Shown: positions 25,132-35,425, numbered from the stretch's first letter. The stretch: 64,000 bases of DNA from Marinomonas ostreistagni (GCF_016888445.1 NZ_JAFEKF010000002.1:744001-808000); one strand, 5' to 3'. Numbers and translations: made by a program. The notes: generated from the letters alone by a model not told the origin.

Positions 25132-26502
25132 ATGCCGCAGCAGGCAAAATTGACACAAGGGTCGACCTTTAAACACGTTTCCGTGATGTCCTTTACTGGG
25201 GCATTAGGGTTGATGGCGATGTTTTTGGTGGATCTGGTGGACATGCTCTTTTTGTCGATGCTGGATCAACATGAAATCGTCGCAGCAGTGGGCTTTGCCA
25301 GCACCATCATGTTTTTTACTGTGTCGATCAGTATTGCCGTGTCGGTAGCGGCGACGGCACTGGTCGCCAAGGCAGTAGGTTCTGGTGATTACGCGTTAGC
25401 GCGGCGCCGAGCGACCCATGTGCTGGCGGTGGGCACGGTTTTTTCCACACTTGTTGTTTGGCTGCTTTGGCCGCAAATTCCCGCTTTACTTGGCTTTTTA
25501 GGTGCCAGTTCGCTGACGTTAGAGCTGGCCACTGGCTATTTGCAAATCCTCATGCTGGGCATGCCGGCGGTGATGGTAGGGATGATTGCCTCGGGCATTA
25601 TGCGTGCTTTGGGCGATGCTCGACGCGCCATGTATGCAACTTTGCTCTGTAGTGTCGTCAACGCGATTCTTGATCCGCTGTTGATCTTCGTTTTTGGATT
25701 GGGCATTCACGGAGCGGCTATTGCTTCCTTGGTGGCGCGCATATCGATGCTCGGTGTGAGCTATTGGGGCGTGGTAACGGTTCATGGCATGTTGGGGCGT
25801 TTTAGCTTTTCTGAGTGTTTCTATGATCTGAAGCCGATCGCAAAAATTGCTGTGCCAGCGATGCTAACGAATTTGTCATCGCCGCTGGCGAATGCGATTG
25901 TGATGGAGCATGCGGCCGAGTTTGGCGATGATGCTGTGGCTGGCGTGGCCATTGTTGGACGCATCATTCCGGTGGTGTTTGGCGGGTTGTTCGCTTTATC
26001 CGGGGCGGTCGGTCCGGTATTGGCACAAAACTATGGCGCCAATCAGTTTAAACGCATGCACGATGCCATCACCAGTGCGGTGGTGTATGCGCTAATTTAT
26101 TGCGTGCTGTTATGCAGTGCTTTGTACTTAGCGCAAGGATTTTTGGTCTCGATCTTTAATGCTACGGACGAGACCGCCAGTTTGATTCGCTTCTTTGCAA
26201 CGTATGGCTCGTTTAGCTTCTTTTTCCAGAGTTTGCTGTTTATCGCGATTGCTGCGTTCAACAATTTGGGGCGCCCGCTCAGCAGTACGTTGCTGAATTT
26301 TGGCCGTGCCACACTCGGCACTTGGCCATTGATTATCATGTTTGGCTGGTGGATGGGCGCCGATGGTGTGATCTTCGGGCAGGCGGTCGGTTCGGTGATT
26401 TTTGGTTTGATCGGCTTTGTTTTGGCTAAGCGCTATGTACGTTTGCTCGAGCGCCGCGCTTATGCACGCCAGCGCTCACCTGCCACGGCTAAGGCGGCTT
26501 AG
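25132..26502 (+). CDS. MATE family efflux transporter
   Basis: A 456-aa inner-membrane multidrug and toxic compound extrusion protein with twelve predicted helices and two internally related halves. VDLVDMLFLSMLDQHEIVAAVGFA near residue 25 and GIMRALGDARRAMYATL near 160 are family-typical. It exchanges cations for drugs or metabolites; the substrate is unknown. ATG 25132 has GAGGGG five bases upstream; the longer frame starting with TTG at 25075 runs through the lon terminator. It converges on tlyA with only four bases between stops. Confidence 0.87.
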   Translation: MPQQAKLTQGSTFKHVSVMSFTGALGLMAMFLVDLVDMLFLSMLDQHEIVAAVGFASTIMFFTVSISIAVSVAATALVAKAVGSGDYALARRRATHVLAVGTVFSTLVVWLLWPQIPALLGFLGASSLTLELATGYLQILMLGMPAVMVGMIASGIMRALGDARRAMYATLLCSVVNAILDPLLIFVFGLGIHGAAIASLVARISMLGVSYWGVVTVHGMLGRFSFSECFYDLKPIAKIAVPAMLTNLSSPLANAIVMEHAAEFGDDAVAGVAIVGRIIPVVFGGLFALSGAVGPVLAQNYGANQFKRMHDAITSAVVYALIYCVLLCSALYLAQGFLVSIFNATDETASLIRFFATYGSFSFFFQSLLFIAIAAFNNLGRPLSSTLLNFGRATLGTWPLIIMFGWWMGADGVIFGQAVGSVIFGLIGFVLAKRYVRLLERRAYARQRSPATAKAA

Positions 26503-26506
26503 CGGA

Positions 26507-27265
26507 TTAATGGCGCTGAGCGACTAAGACAAACTCCTGATTGCCATCGCCGCCTTTGATGATACTTTTTTCATAATGCAGTACATCAAATCCTAGGCTT
26601 TCGACCAACGCTTTCATCTCTTGCTCAAGTTTCACGACGCGGGTTTTGTCACGCACAATCCCACCCTTGCCAATGGCTTCTTTGCCAAGTTCGAACTGTG
26701 GTTTGACGAGGGTGATCAAGTAGCCTTGTGAGCGAATTAGAGCTGGCAGCTGCGGTAATATTTTGGTTTGTGAAATGAAGGACACATCCATCACAGCGGC
26801 ATCAAATCCCGCTTCGGGGCAGTGCTCACCAAGATCATCACGGGTCAAATGACGGGCATTGGCGCCCTCCAGACAGATCACTTCATCACGCTCGCGTAGG
26901 CGTGGATCGAGCTGGTCGTGTCCGACTTCCACGCCAACGACTTTGCTGGCACCGTGCTGCAAGGCGCAGTCGGTAAAGCCGCCAGTAGATTGGCCAACAT
27001 CCAGCACTTGAAAGCCTGCCAGACTCAAGTTGGCGGTGGTTAAGGCGCCCACAAGTTTCAATGCACCGCGTGATACGTATTGATCTGCTTCATCTAGCTC
27101 TAAGCGTATTTCGACCTCTGGGTCTACTTTGTAGCTGGGCTTTTTGATCGCCAGCCACTGGTCTTTTTCAAACACAAACACTTTGCCTTGGCTGATAAAG
27201 GTTTGCGCTTGTGAGCGGGATTTGGCGAGTTGTTTTTCGGTCAGCAGTTGGTCGATACGTTTCAT
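26507..27265 (-). CDS. tlyA: TlyA family rRNA 2'-O-methyltransferase
   Basis: A 252-aa protein with an N-terminal S4 RNA-binding domain (MKRIDQLLTEKQLAKSRSQAQTFI) and an FtsJ-like methyltransferase domain from about residue 65. The SAM-binding VLDVGQSTGGFTDCALQHGA is present, as is the VKPQFELGKEAIGKGGIVRD motif near residue 190. TlyA enzymes methylate ribose in 16S/23S rRNA in mycobacteria. In gammaproteobacteria the role is less clear and some members are annotated as hemolysin A. It is convergent with the MATE gene and divergent from sseA. Confidence 0.9.
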   Translation of the reverse strand: MKRIDQLLTEKQLAKSRSQAQTFISQGKVFVFEKDQWLAIKKPSYKVDPEVEIRLELDEADQYVSRGALKLVGALTTANLSLAGFQVLDVGQSTGGFTDCALQHGASKVVGVEVGHDQLDPRLRERDEVICLEGANARHLTRDDLGEHCPEAGFDAAVMDVSFISQTKILPQLPALIRSQGYLITLVKPQFELGKEAIGKGGIVRDKTRVVKLEQEMKALVESLGFDVLHYEKSIIKGGDGNQEFVLVAQRH

Positions 27266-27374
27266 GGTGTCATTTTGTCAGATTGATTGCCGCCACATCA
27301 TAGCAAAAGCGCCGCAATCGCAGTAGGCTATTGTGTTCATACTTAACACATGATGTGACTCAATAGAGGTGGAT

Positions 27375-28223
27375 ATGGCACTGCCAACGATGATTTCTGT
27401 GGCGCAACTGAGCGCAATGTTAGACCAGCAAGATTTGGTGATCTTAGACAGTCGTTTTTATTTGGCAGATATACACAAAGGCCAGCAAGTATATCGTCAA
27501 GGCCACATCCCAGGGGCTGTGTTTGTCGATCTGCACCAGCAATTAGCGGGTACAGAGAGTGAGCAGACCGGCAGACATCCGTTACCTGAGCCTGATGCCT
27601 TTGCCAATACCATTGCTGAGCTGGGCATTACTGCTGATTCTGAAGTGGTGGTATACGATGATATGGGCGGCGCCATGGCCGCTCGCGCATGGTGGATGTT
27701 GGTACAGCAGGGCATCCAAGTGTATGTGCTTGATGGTGGATTGCCAGCTTGGCAGAGTGCTGGATTGGCGTTAGAAAGTGGTGAAAACATGCCTACTAAG
27801 GCTAGTAAACGCGTGAAGGTGTCGTTTCCTTGGCAAGTACTGGAAGAAGACGTGGTGAAAAACTTTGAAAGCGATCAGTTTCAGTTGCTTGATGCCCGTG
27901 CCAGCGATCGCTTCAACGGTGAAAATGAGACCATGGATCCAGTGGCAGGGCATATCGCAGGGGCTTTGAATCGTCCTTTTAGCCAGAATTTAACCGCTGA
28001 TGGCACTATGAAAGCACCAGCATTGCTGCTCGATGAGTGGAGTGATTTACTGCGTCATGTGGAAGCCCCCATTGTTTATTATTGTGGCTCTGGTGTGACG
28101 GCTTGTCACAACGTGTTGGCGATGAATTACGCGGGCCTTGAAGCTAAACATATCTATGTGGGCTCATGGAGTCAGTGGTCCAAGCGTATGTTGCGTCAGT
28201 TGCAGGGTAGTTCGGGCATTTAG
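27375..28223 (+). CDS. sseA: 3-mercaptopyruvate/thiosulfate sulfurtransferase
   Basis: A 282-aa protein of two rhodanese domains. The C-terminal one holds the active-site cysteine (Cys237) in CGSGVT. That loop is typical of mercaptopyruvate sulfurtransferases, whereas classical rhodanese reads CRKGVT, so SseA is the better call. The N-terminal rhodanese domain (about 8-125) is inactive, lacking a cysteine at the equivalent site. ATG 27375 is preceded by GAGGTGG; GTG 27369 is an alternative start two residues longer. It appears monocistronic, divergent from tlyA. Confidence 0.85.
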   Translation: MALPTMISVAQLSAMLDQQDLVILDSRFYLADIHKGQQVYRQGHIPGAVFVDLHQQLAGTESEQTGRHPLPEPDAFANTIAELGITADSEVVVYDDMGGAMAARAWWMLVQQGIQVYVLDGGLPAWQSAGLALESGENMPTKASKRVKVSFPWQVLEEDVVKNFESDQFQLLDARASDRFNGENETMDPVAGHIAGALNRPFSQNLTADGTMKAPALLLDEWSDLLRHVEAPIVYYCGSGVTACHNVLAMNYAGLEAKHIYVGSWSQWSKRMLRQLQGSSGI

Positions 28224-28287
28224 TCATAGAGCTGTTATCAAAGGCGCGCTAAAATAGCGCCAATTTAAACGTTATTAAGGTTTGCAG

Positions 28288-29457
28288 ATGAAAATTGCAG
28301 TAGTGGGCACAGGCTATGTGGGGATTTCCAACGCCTTGTTGTTAGCCAAACACAACGAAGTGGTAGCGCTTGATGTGGTGCCTGAAAAAGTCGAAATGCT
28401 TAACCGTGGCGTGTCTCCGATCCAAGACGATGAGGCGGAGCGTTACCTAGCCGAAGAGACGTTAAATTTTCGTGCTACGTTAAACCCTGAAGAAGCCTAT
28501 GCGGGCGCCGAGTTTATCGTCATTGCCACTCCGACCGACTATGATCCTGAAACCAACTACTTCAATACGCGTCATGTGGAGTCTGTGATTGCCGATGTTA
28601 TCCGTTTAAATCCGACGGCTACTATGGTGATTAAATCGACCATTCCGGTGGGTTACACCTTGGATGCTTGTGCGCGTTTTAATACGGAAAACCTGATCTT
28701 TTCACCAGAGTTCCTCCGAGAAGGCAAGGCGTTATACGATAACTTATATCCTTCGCGCATCATTGTCGGCGAGCGTTCAGAGCGGGCGCAAACCTTTGCT
28801 AATCTGTTAGCGCAAGGGGCTAACAAAGATGGCATTGATATTTTGCTCACCGATGCCACTGAAGCCGAAGCCATCAAGCTGTTTGCCAATACTTACCTGG
28901 CTATGCGTGTAGCGTACTTCAATGAGTTAGATACCTATGCGGCGACTCATGGTTTAGACACCAAACAGATCATTCAAGGGGTGTCTTTAGATCCACGTAT
29001 TGGTGGTCATTACAACAATCCATCGTTTGGCTACGGTGGTTACTGCTTACCAAAAGACACTAAGCAGCTCTTGGCAAACTACGATCAAGTGCCTAATAAT
29101 CTGATTCGTGCCATTGTTGACGCCAACGTGACCCGTAAAGACTTTATCGCCGATGAGGTGGTACGTCGCAACCCTAAAGTGGTGGGTATTTATCGACTGG
29201 TGATGAAAGCTGGCTCTGATAACTTCCGTGCCTCGGCGATTCAAGGTGTGATGAAGCGTATTAAAGCCAAGGGCATTGAAGTCATTGTTTACGAGCCTGT
29301 TATGGAAGAACAAAGCTTTTTTAATTCTCGTGTGGAAAACGATCTGGAGGCCTTTAAGCAGGCATCCGATGTGATCATTGCCAACCGCGTCACGGATGAT
29401 ATTGAAGATGTACTGGAAAAAGTATACACCCGTGATTTGTTTGGTGGAGATGCATAA
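28288..29457 (+). CDS. ugd: UDP-glucose 6-dehydrogenase
   Basis: Oxidises UDP-glucose to UDP-glucuronate with two NAD. The 389-aa protein matches the short E. coli Ugd type. It has the N-terminal nucleotide-binding [16 protein letters not shown], the KSTIPVGYT segment, the [24 protein letters not shown] substrate region and the catalytic cysteine in [18 protein letters not shown] 28288 follows AAGG. The stop is directly followed by the GTG start of a GT90 glycosyltransferase, so UDP-glucuronate is probably made for a reaction of that enzyme or the adjacent LPS core operon. Confidence 0.93.
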   Translation: MKIAVVGTGYVGISNALLLAKHNEVVALDVVPEKVEMLNRGVSPIQDDEAERYLAEETLNFRATLNPEEAYAGAEFIVIATPTDYDPETNYFNTRHVESVIADVIRLNPTATMVIKSTIPVGYTLDACARFNTENLIFSPEFLREGKALYDNLYPSRIIVGERSERAQTFANLLAQGANKDGIDILLTDATEAEAIKLFANTYLAMRVAYFNELDTYAATHGLDTKQIIQGVSLDPRIGGHYNNPSFGYGGYCLPKDTKQLLANYDQVPNNLIRAIVDANVTRKDFIADEVVRRNPKVVGIYRLVMKAGSDNFRASAIQGVMKRIKAKGIEVIVYEPVMEEQSFFNSRVENDLEAFKQASDVIIANRVTDDIEDVLEKVYTRDLFGGDA

Positions 29458-30405
29458 GTGGCGAAAAAGAAAGACCTTGCGTATCTAAAAAAGCGCTTGG
29501 CGAAAATAACGTATTACATCACCGAGGCGTTTGCTGTCAGTCGCTCGGGGCAAGCTGTGGACGCTTACCTCAAAGGGCGCTCGATCAGTGAAGAGATGCG
29601 AGCTCGGGTGGATTATTGTTGTAAGCTTGATCAGCCGTTTTCGCTGACTGATAAGGCGGTCGCGGTGGGCGATTTTAAGCGTGGTAAAAGCTTTGTTTAT
29701 TACGCGGATACGCGTCGTGTGATCCGCCACTTCCCCAAAGAGGTGCGCTTTGAGTATATCTTTGGCGACGTGACCTATGTGCCTGAGACGCCTTCGTTTG
29801 TAAAGAGTCGCCCAGTGTCGGATGACAATGCTAATGCAGTGTTGCTGAAACTGGATGCTTACCGACACTTCCAGTTTTATCAAGACCCTTATCAATTTAA
29901 GGATAAAAAGCCACAAGCGATCTGGCGCGGCATGGTTTATCAGCCGCACCGCCGTGCCTTTGTCGATCTGTTTTATAACAGTACGCTGGCGGATGTTGGT
30001 CATAACGATGCGACTTTGGCCCATGAGCCGAGCTACAAAGGTTTTATGTCGATCCAGCAACAGTTTGCCTATCGCTATATTTTAAGTGTAGAAGGCAAAG
30101 ACGTCGCGACCAATCTTAAATGGGCGATGGCGTCAAATTCGCTAGTGATGATGCGCAAGCCACGTTATGAAACATGGTTCTTAGAAGGGCGTCTTGAGCC
30201 TGGCAAGCATTATGTTTTATTAAAGGACGATTATTCGGATCTTGAAGAGCAAATTGCTTATTACAATGAGCACCCTGGGGAGGCGCAAGCAATTATCGCT
30301 AATGCTCACCAGTATGTCGCACAATTTCTTGATGCCGAACAAGAGCAAACTGTGGCGCTTTTGGTGGCACAGAAATACTTTGATCTACAAAAGAGCGCTA
30401 ACTAA
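29458..30405 (+). CDS. Glycosyltransferase family 90 (CAP10/LPS-modifying type)
   Basis: A 315-aa predicted glycosyltransferase of the GT90/CAP10 family. It shows the WRGMVYQPHRRAFV segment (sugar-nucleotide site) and YILSVEGKDVATNLKWAMASNSLV, the hallmark region near residue 200. Fungal members transfer xylose and animal members glucose or xylose; bacterial ones modify LPS. The donor here is unknown. It starts with GTG immediately after the ugd stop, with GGTGGAGA upstream, so it is translationally coupled to ugd and a UDP-glucuronate or UDP-xylose donor is plausible. Its 3' end overlaps the convergent GT4 gene by eight bases. Confidence 0.8.
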   Translation: MAKKKDLAYLKKRLAKITYYITEAFAVSRSGQAVDAYLKGRSISEEMRARVDYCCKLDQPFSLTDKAVAVGDFKRGKSFVYYADTRRVIRHFPKEVRFEYIFGDVTYVPETPSFVKSRPVSDDNANAVLLKLDAYRHFQFYQDPYQFKDKKPQAIWRGMVYQPHRRAFVDLFYNSTLADVGHNDATLAHEPSYKGFMSIQQQFAYRYILSVEGKDVATNLKWAMASNSLVMMRKPRYETWFLEGRLEPGKHYVLLKDDYSDLEEQIAYYNEHPGEAQAIIANAHQYVAQFLDAEQEQTVALLVAQKYFDLQKSAN

Positions 30406-30415
30406 GCGCTCTTTT
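30389..30415. terminator. Bidirectional terminator embedded in two convergent gene ends
   Basis: An 11-base perfect stem, AAAAGAGCGCT (30389-30399) and AGCGCTCTTTT (30405-30415), with a five-base loop. The stop codons of both convergent genes (TAG at 30398-30400 on minus, TAA at 30403-30405 on plus) fall in the loop and arm, so both C-termini are encoded by the terminator itself. Confidence 0.8.
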
Positions 30416-31429
30416 GTACAGTTCAAGGTATTGCTCAGCCATGTGCCCTGGGGTAAAGGCTTGTAAGTGTTGTGTGGCGCCAGCCACTAACTGCTGCTGT
30501 AATGCAGCGTCTTGGTCTAAGCGCTTAATGGCGTTGGTTAACGCGCTAGCATCGCCTGCGGGGATGCTAAGCCCCGTTTCTTCATGGCGAATAATATCAG
30601 GGATGCCGCCCGCATCCGAGGCAATGATGGGCACTTGCGCGTCGATGACGTCGAGTAAGCTCGAGCCAAGGCCTTCGTTACGCGAAGGAAACACAAAATA
30701 ATCAAAGGCGTGAATGTAGTCACCCACATTGGTTTTAAAGCCCAGCCACGTCAGATTAGGCAAGTCTTCACTCAGCGCCATGAGTTCGTCTTTATCTTTA
30801 CCGTCCCCTAAGCACAAAAACTGCAAGTGCGGATGGCTGTTCGCAAGTTGGCGCGCACTCTCAATAATGATTTTTTGGCCTTTGTGCTTATCCACCAAAG
30901 CGCCCACATGGCCGACTAAGGTTTTGCCTGCAAACGCTTGCTTGATTTTGGCGGTTGCGGCGGGATCGTGACTTAAATCGCCTTTGACGCTAAACACTAA
31001 ATCCACATTGCCCCAATGCTTTTCTAGAATAATGCCGCGAATGATATTCGAAATAGCCACGCGCGCAGACGCCTGAGAATAGGTCTGCTTATTCAGCCAT
31101 TTGTCTTTTATCGGCGCATCGACGCGACGGGTCAACAGGTAGGGCGTTTTGCGCAGTTGCTTATGCAACCACGCCCAATGCACCGCCTTTGCCTCATGAG
31201 CGTGCACCACGTCGGTTTTGCTAGCCTTAAAGTGGCCGTCAAATTGGTGATTGGCATCGCTAAAGCTAAGGTTGGGGACCTTGTTAAGCTCGGCTCGCAG
31301 CGGCGAGTCGGCACGGCAGACTAACTGTTGTGATAGGTTGGGCTGTTTGCCGAGCTCTTTGATCAGAATCGCTGTTTGGCGCTCACCACCGCGAAAGCCT
31401 TTGGCAAGATTGACGTGGGTAATATGCAT
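30398..31429 (-). CDS. Glycosyltransferase family 4, LPS core
   Basis: A 343-aa GT-B fold glycosyltransferase. The N-terminus MHITHVNLAKGFRGGERQT and the C-terminal FPSRNEGLGSSLLDVIDAQVPIIASDAGGIPDII (nucleotide-sugar binding, with the E..G..E spacing) are family 4 hallmarks. It is last in the minus-strand LPS operon, four bases after the GT2 gene. Start 31429 is chosen because homology begins there and the upstream in-frame ATG would run into the previous gene. It probably adds a hexose to the LPS core; the sugar and linkage are unknown. Confidence 0.82.
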   Translation of the reverse strand: MHITHVNLAKGFRGGERQTAILIKELGKQPNLSQQLVCRADSPLRAELNKVPNLSFSDANHQFDGHFKASKTDVVHAHEAKAVHWAWLHKQLRKTPYLLTRRVDAPIKDKWLNKQTYSQASARVAISNIIRGIILEKHWGNVDLVFSVKGDLSHDPAATAKIKQAFAGKTLVGHVGALVDKHKGQKIIIESARQLANSHPHLQFLCLGDGKDKDELMALSEDLPNLTWLGFKTNVGDYIHAFDYFVFPSRNEGLGSSLLDVIDAQVPIIASDAGGIPDIIRHEETGLSIPAGDASALTNAIKRLDQDAALQQQLVAGATQHLQAFTPGHMAEQYLELYKRALS

Positions 31430-31433
31430 AAGG

Positions 31434-32219
31434 CTACCAAATGTTCTTAAAGTCATCTTGCTGGGTGACAGAAGGGTCACGTTGGTATTCCAGCAATTTA
31501 GCGTATTTCAAATAGCTGTTGACCGCAGAGCTCATTGACACCGTGAAGCCATCGACGCCGCCTAAGAAGCCACGTTTAGCGATGTATTTACGCAAGAAAG
31601 CATTTAAGCCATGTAAAAAAGGCGATAAGGCATGGGCGCGTTTGCCTTTGTGATACATGATTTTAGCGGCACGACCACTGAAGTTACGCCCAGGTTTCGC
31701 GAACAATTCGCCAATGTTGCGAAACGAGTAGTGGATGATGTCGGCATTAATATTCACCACTTTTTGTGCTTTGACTGCAGCGTGCTGTTTCACATCTGCA
31801 AAGCGTGCACTGGTGTGGTTGTAAAGGCGGATACAGCGATCTGGATACCAGCCACATTGTTTGATCCAGCGTTCACCAATCATGTTACGTCGACGGAAGG
31901 TGTAGGCGTCCACACCTTTGTCACCAAGGCTCAGCTGTTGAATGGCGTGTGCCATTTCTTCTGTGACGCGCTCATCGGCGTCCAAGCTGAGTACCCAGTC
32001 GTTGCTCACATGGCCAAGGGCGACGTTTTTCTGAATGCCATCGCCTAGGTAAGGTTGGTGAACAACTTTGGCGCCCAGTGATTCTGCAATGGCGACGGTG
32101 CGATCGCTAGAGCCAGAGTCGACGACGATGATTTCGTCACAGACTTGCTGCAAACTTTTAATGCACGCCTCGATATGGCGCTCTTCATTGAGAGTGATGA
32201 CGTTGCCGGAAATTTTCAT
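31434..32219 (-). CDS. waaE: Glycosyltransferase family 2, WaaE/KdtX-like
   Basis: A 261-aa GT-A enzyme. It has VITLNEERHIEACI at the start, the VVDSGSSDRT nucleotide-binding motif and the metal-binding SLDADERV. WaaE-type proteins add glucose beta-1,4 to heptose I of the LPS inner core, and this protein resembles them along its length, including CGWYPDRCIRLYNH. It lies between waaF and the GT4 gene in a tightly packed operon. The gene symbol is by similarity to the family; the acceptor is inferred. Confidence 0.8.
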   Translation of the reverse strand: MKISGNVITLNEERHIEACIKSLQQVCDEIIVVDSGSSDRTVAIAESLGAKVVHQPYLGDGIQKNVALGHVSNDWVLSLDADERVTEEMAHAIQQLSLGDKGVDAYTFRRRNMIGERWIKQCGWYPDRCIRLYNHTSARFADVKQHAAVKAQKVVNINADIIHYSFRNIGELFAKPGRNFSGRAAKIMYHKGKRAHALSPFLHGLNAFLRKYIAKRGFLGGVDGFTVSMSSAVNSYLKYAKLLEYQRDPSVTQQDDFKNIW

Positions 32220-32226
32220 AAGCGAC

Positions 32227-33249
32227 CTATTGTGACGATTGCGGTGAGGGCAAAATGGTTGCGATAACCTGCTCGGGCTTAATATCGTTTAAGCAATTGG
32301 TATGGCCGAGTGGGCAGGTACGTTTAAAACACGGTGAGCAGTCTAAGTGAAGATTATGAATCACTTTGTTATCAGTCAGTGGCGGTGTGAAGCGCTCGCT
32401 GGTTGAGCCGTAGATGCCGTGCACCTTGGTGCCGACTGCGGCGGCGACATGCATTAGCCCAGAGTCATTACTCACGGCAACGTCAGCGGCCGCCAGTAAA
32501 TCGATAGCATCCACCAGTTTGGTAGCGCCACAAAGGTTATGGGCGTGCTCGCCTAAGCCATGGATGATGGCATCGCCATCGGCTTGATCTTTGGGACCAC
32601 CGAGCACCCAAACTTGGTAGCCTTGAGCAATCAGCTGACGTGCCAGCTCATGAAAGTGGGCAATCGGCCATTGCTTGGCTGGGCCAAATTCTGCGCCCGC
32701 CATCATAGCAACGCCAGGACGCTGGGCATCAAGCTTCAGGGTTTGGTATAGCTTAGCTTGATTGTCAGGGTCGACGCTTAGCTCTGGATTAGGGCGTGTT
32801 TGCGGTGGATAGGCTAGCTTTTTATCCACACCTAATGAAACAAAACGTTTTACTGTTTGGTTCAGGGTTTGTTTGTCTAGCTTGCGGCGCTCGGTCAGCA
32901 GTAGGTAGCGTTGCTCACCGTGAAAGCCAACACGTTTTGGAATTTTGGCAAAGAAGGGCACCAGCGCTGATTTCCAAGAACGCGGCAGTACGATGGCTTC
33001 ATCGTAGCTTTCTTCGCGCAAAGATTTGCCTAGCGTACGGCGGGTACTAATGCCCCACTCGCCGTGACCTGTTTTAAGCGTTAAGCCACGGCGTACTTCT
33101 GGCATGCGTGCCAAGATTGGGCTAGACCAAGCTGGGCCAATCACGTCGATGATGGCGTCAGGGTCTTGTAACTTGATGGCTTTAAACAAACTCTGTGCCA
33201 TCACCATGTCACCGACCCAAGACGGGCCTACAATCAAATATTTAGCCAC
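32227..33249 (-). CDS. waaF: ADP-heptose:LPS heptosyltransferase II
   Basis: A 340-aa GT9 enzyme adding the second L,D-heptose to the LPS inner core at the cytoplasmic membrane face. The start [20 protein letters not shown], the [21 protein letters not shown] loop and the C-terminal [18 protein letters not shown] and [11 protein letters not shown] segments identify WaaF. It overlaps hldD by eight bases, which supplies its substrate. Heptosyltransferase I (waaC) is not found in this window. Confidence 0.93.
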   Translation of the reverse strand: MAKYLIVGPSWVGDMVMAQSLFKAIKLQDPDAIIDVIGPAWSSPILARMPEVRRGLTLKTGHGEWGISTRRTLGKSLREESYDEAIVLPRSWKSALVPFFAKIPKRVGFHGEQRYLLLTERRKLDKQTLNQTVKRFVSLGVDKKLAYPPQTRPNPELSVDPDNQAKLYQTLKLDAQRPGVAMMAGAEFGPAKQWPIAHFHELARQLIAQGYQVWVLGGPKDQADGDAIIHGLGEHAHNLCGATKLVDAIDLLAAADVAVSNDSGLMHVAAAVGTKVHGIYGSTSERFTPPLTDNKVIHNLHLDCSPCFKRTCPLGHTNCLNDIKPEQVIATILPSPQSSQ

Positions 33250-34189
33250 GCTGATCTAACCATACCATGTAGTCTTTTACACCTTGAGCAAGACCGCGGA
33301 AGCTGCCTTGGTAGCCCGCACGGCGTAGTTCAGAAATGTCCGCTTGAGTGAAGCTTTGGTAGGCGCCTTTAAGGTGTTCAGGGAAAGGAATAAACTCGAT
33401 TTCACCTTTGCCGTAATGATCGATCACCGTCTCGGCAATGGTCTTAAAGGGTTCTGCATGACCCGTGCCCAAGTTGTAAATGCCTGAGGTTTCAGGGTGA
33501 TCAAGGAACCATAGCTTGGTGTTGACTAGGTCTTCAACGTAAATGAAGTCACGGCTTTGGCCGCCGGCTTCGTAGCCATCGTAAGCACCAAACAATTTCG
33601 GATTTTCGCCGGCTAGTACTTGGTTGCGTAGGTGGAACGCTACACTGGCCATGCTGCCTTTATGCTGTTCACGAGGACCGTACACATTGAAGTAGCGAAA
33701 GCCGACAATTTGCGAGGTAGCATTAGGTAAAATTGCACGTACGTATTGATCAAATTGGAACTTAGAGTAGGCGTACATGTTGAGCGGCTGTTCATGTTGG
33801 CGCGCTTCTTGGAACACAGGGCCAGGGCCGTAGACAGAAGCAGACGACGCGTAAGAGAAGGGCACTTTATGGTCTAAACACCACTTCAACACCGCTTTGG
33901 AATATTGGTAGTTTACGTCCATTACGTATTTACCATTCCACTCCGTGGTCGCTGAACAAGCGCCTTCGTGGAACACCGCTTTGGCTTGGATATCTAGCGC
34001 ATCGCGTTTGATCGCGTCTAAAAAGTCGTACATATCCATGTAGTCAGCGATGTCTAAGTCGGACAGGTTTAGACACTTCTTACCGTCGGTTAAGTCATCA
34101 ACCAGTAAGATGTCGCGAATGCCGCGATCGTTTAGCGCTTTAATAATGTTACTGCCAATGAAGCCGGCACCGCCTGTTACAATGTACAT
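33242..34189 (-). CDS. hldD: ADP-L-glycero-D-manno-heptose 6-epimerase
   Basis: Converts ADP-D,D-heptose to ADP-L,D-heptose, the last step of heptose donor synthesis. This extended short-chain dehydrogenase of 315 aa has the Rossmann motif [15 protein letters not shown], the catalytic [10 protein letters not shown] (YxxxK) and the [13 protein letters not shown] substrate region of HldD. It lies between the AGE gene and waaF in the LPS operon. It completes the pathway of hldE, encoded divergently two genes away. Confidence 0.95.
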   Translation of the reverse strand: MYIVTGGAGFIGSNIIKALNDRGIRDILLVDDLTDGKKCLNLSDLDIADYMDMYDFLDAIKRDALDIQAKAVFHEGACSATTEWNGKYVMDVNYQYSKAVLKWCLDHKVPFSYASSASVYGPGPVFQEARQHEQPLNMYAYSKFQFDQYVRAILPNATSQIVGFRYFNVYGPREQHKGSMASVAFHLRNQVLAGENPKLFGAYDGYEAGGQSRDFIYVEDLVNTKLWFLDHPETSGIYNLGTGHAEPFKTIAETVIDHYGKGEIEFIPFPEHLKGAYQSFTQADISELRRAGYQGSFRGLAQGVKDYMVWLDQRG

Positions 34190-34208
34190 AAGTCTAATCC
34201 TGTTAACT

Positions 34209-35354
34209 CTAAGAATGGGTCCATTTTAGCACTTCTGCCACGCCGAGGAAGATGTGATACCCGGTTGTGCCTGGCAATGGATAGTCTTTACTGTGATTTT
34301 GCGCATCTAAGTACTCAATCCAGCGACCGTTATCAATAAAGTAGTGCTGTTCGATAAAGTTCAGTGCGTCTTCGAGACGTTGCTGGCGCTCAGTTTCAGT
34401 AAGCGTGATCACACAACAAGCTTTTAGGTATTCGGTAATAGGCCAGATGCGTTTTTCAGCATCGATCGTGGCGCCTGTGTTGCCATCAAAACTGTTGATA
34501 ATGCCGCCATTAGCGGCATGACCGTATTGATTAGCACTGTGCCATAAGCGTTTGGCCAGCGCTAAGTCTTGTGCGCGCCCCGTGAGAGAATAGGTTTGAT
34601 AGAGTAACCAAACCCACTCAAAGTGATGCCCAGGCTCTACCAAATGGCCTGTTTCGGGGTCTAGGCTCAGGTCACCTTGGAAAAACTCTCGCAACGTATC
34701 GCTGTCAGCATCGACAAAATGCTCGTGGGCTAGCTCGCACAGTTCGATAATAGTCTCTAAATACACTGGCGCTTGGCTGACTTGGTAAGCGGCTACGTAG
34801 CCTTCAAGTAAGTGCATATGCGGGTTTTGACGGCGGGTTTGTTGCGGATCCAGCGGGTACTCTTCGTAAAAGCCGCCTGCGGGGTGGCGCATATTTTGGC
34901 ACAAGAACTCGTGGGTCTGCTGCATATAAGTCAGAGCGTGCTTGTTACCAGTAAGCTTGTAGTAGTGACTAAAGGCTAACAAAATAAATGCCAGAGCGTA
35001 GGCGTCGCTTTTGCGATCCAGTGGCGTTAGCTCTTCGTTTAGCGAGAAAATCCAGCGCTCGTCGACCCAGTAGTGCTGTAAAATAAAATGAAACAGTGAT
35101 TCAATCTGCGAATCGTAGCCTGAAATATAGCCAAGCTGTGTCGCATGGCTTAGGGTGTACAACTGACGGCATTGCGTCAGCAGACGAATGCGTCCAACAG
35201 GGTTGTTGTGCCACTCCAGCGTTAAGCTTTCGAGGCTGTATCCTTGGTTGGTAAGACCGTGAGCAACCCAGTTAGGAATAAGGCCTTGGAATACGTGTGC
35301 CGCACAAGTTTCTATGCGTTTGTGCAAGGTTTTAGGTATTTCCATGTTGATCAA
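34209..35354 (-). CDS. AGE family epimerase/isomerase
   Basis: A 381-aa (alpha/alpha)6-barrel protein of the N-acylglucosamine 2-epimerase family. It contains the family motifs [15 protein letters not shown] (about residue 235), with conserved catalytic-type His and Glu, and [14 protein letters not shown] near 305. Family members include mannose isomerases, cellobiose epimerase and YihS, so the reaction is an aldose-ketose or 2-epimer interconversion. The exact sugar is unknown. It is the first gene of the LPS core operon, 19 bases before hldD. The start could be the ATG at 35345, three residues in; neither has a strong ribosome site. Confidence 0.8.
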   Translation of the reverse strand: MINMEIPKTLHKRIETCAAHVFQGLIPNWVAHGLTNQGYSLESLTLEWHNNPVGRIRLLTQCRQLYTLSHATQLGYISGYDSQIESLFHFILQHYWVDERWIFSLNEELTPLDRKSDAYALAFILLAFSHYYKLTGNKHALTYMQQTHEFLCQNMRHPAGGFYEEYPLDPQQTRRQNPHMHLLEGYVAAYQVSQAPVYLETIIELCELAHEHFVDADSDTLREFFQGDLSLDPETGHLVEPGHHFEWVWLLYQTYSLTGRAQDLALAKRLWHSANQYGHAANGGIINSFDGNTGATIDAEKRIWPITEYLKACCVITLTETERQQRLEDALNFIEQHYFIDNGRWIEYLDAQNHSKDYPLPGTTGYHIFLGVAEVLKWTHS

Positions 35355-35425
35355 TTTCGCGCGAGTCCAATTTGAAAGATGGTTATGATAAGATGCTCGC
35401 CCTCAAAAATCGATGAAAAAGCACT

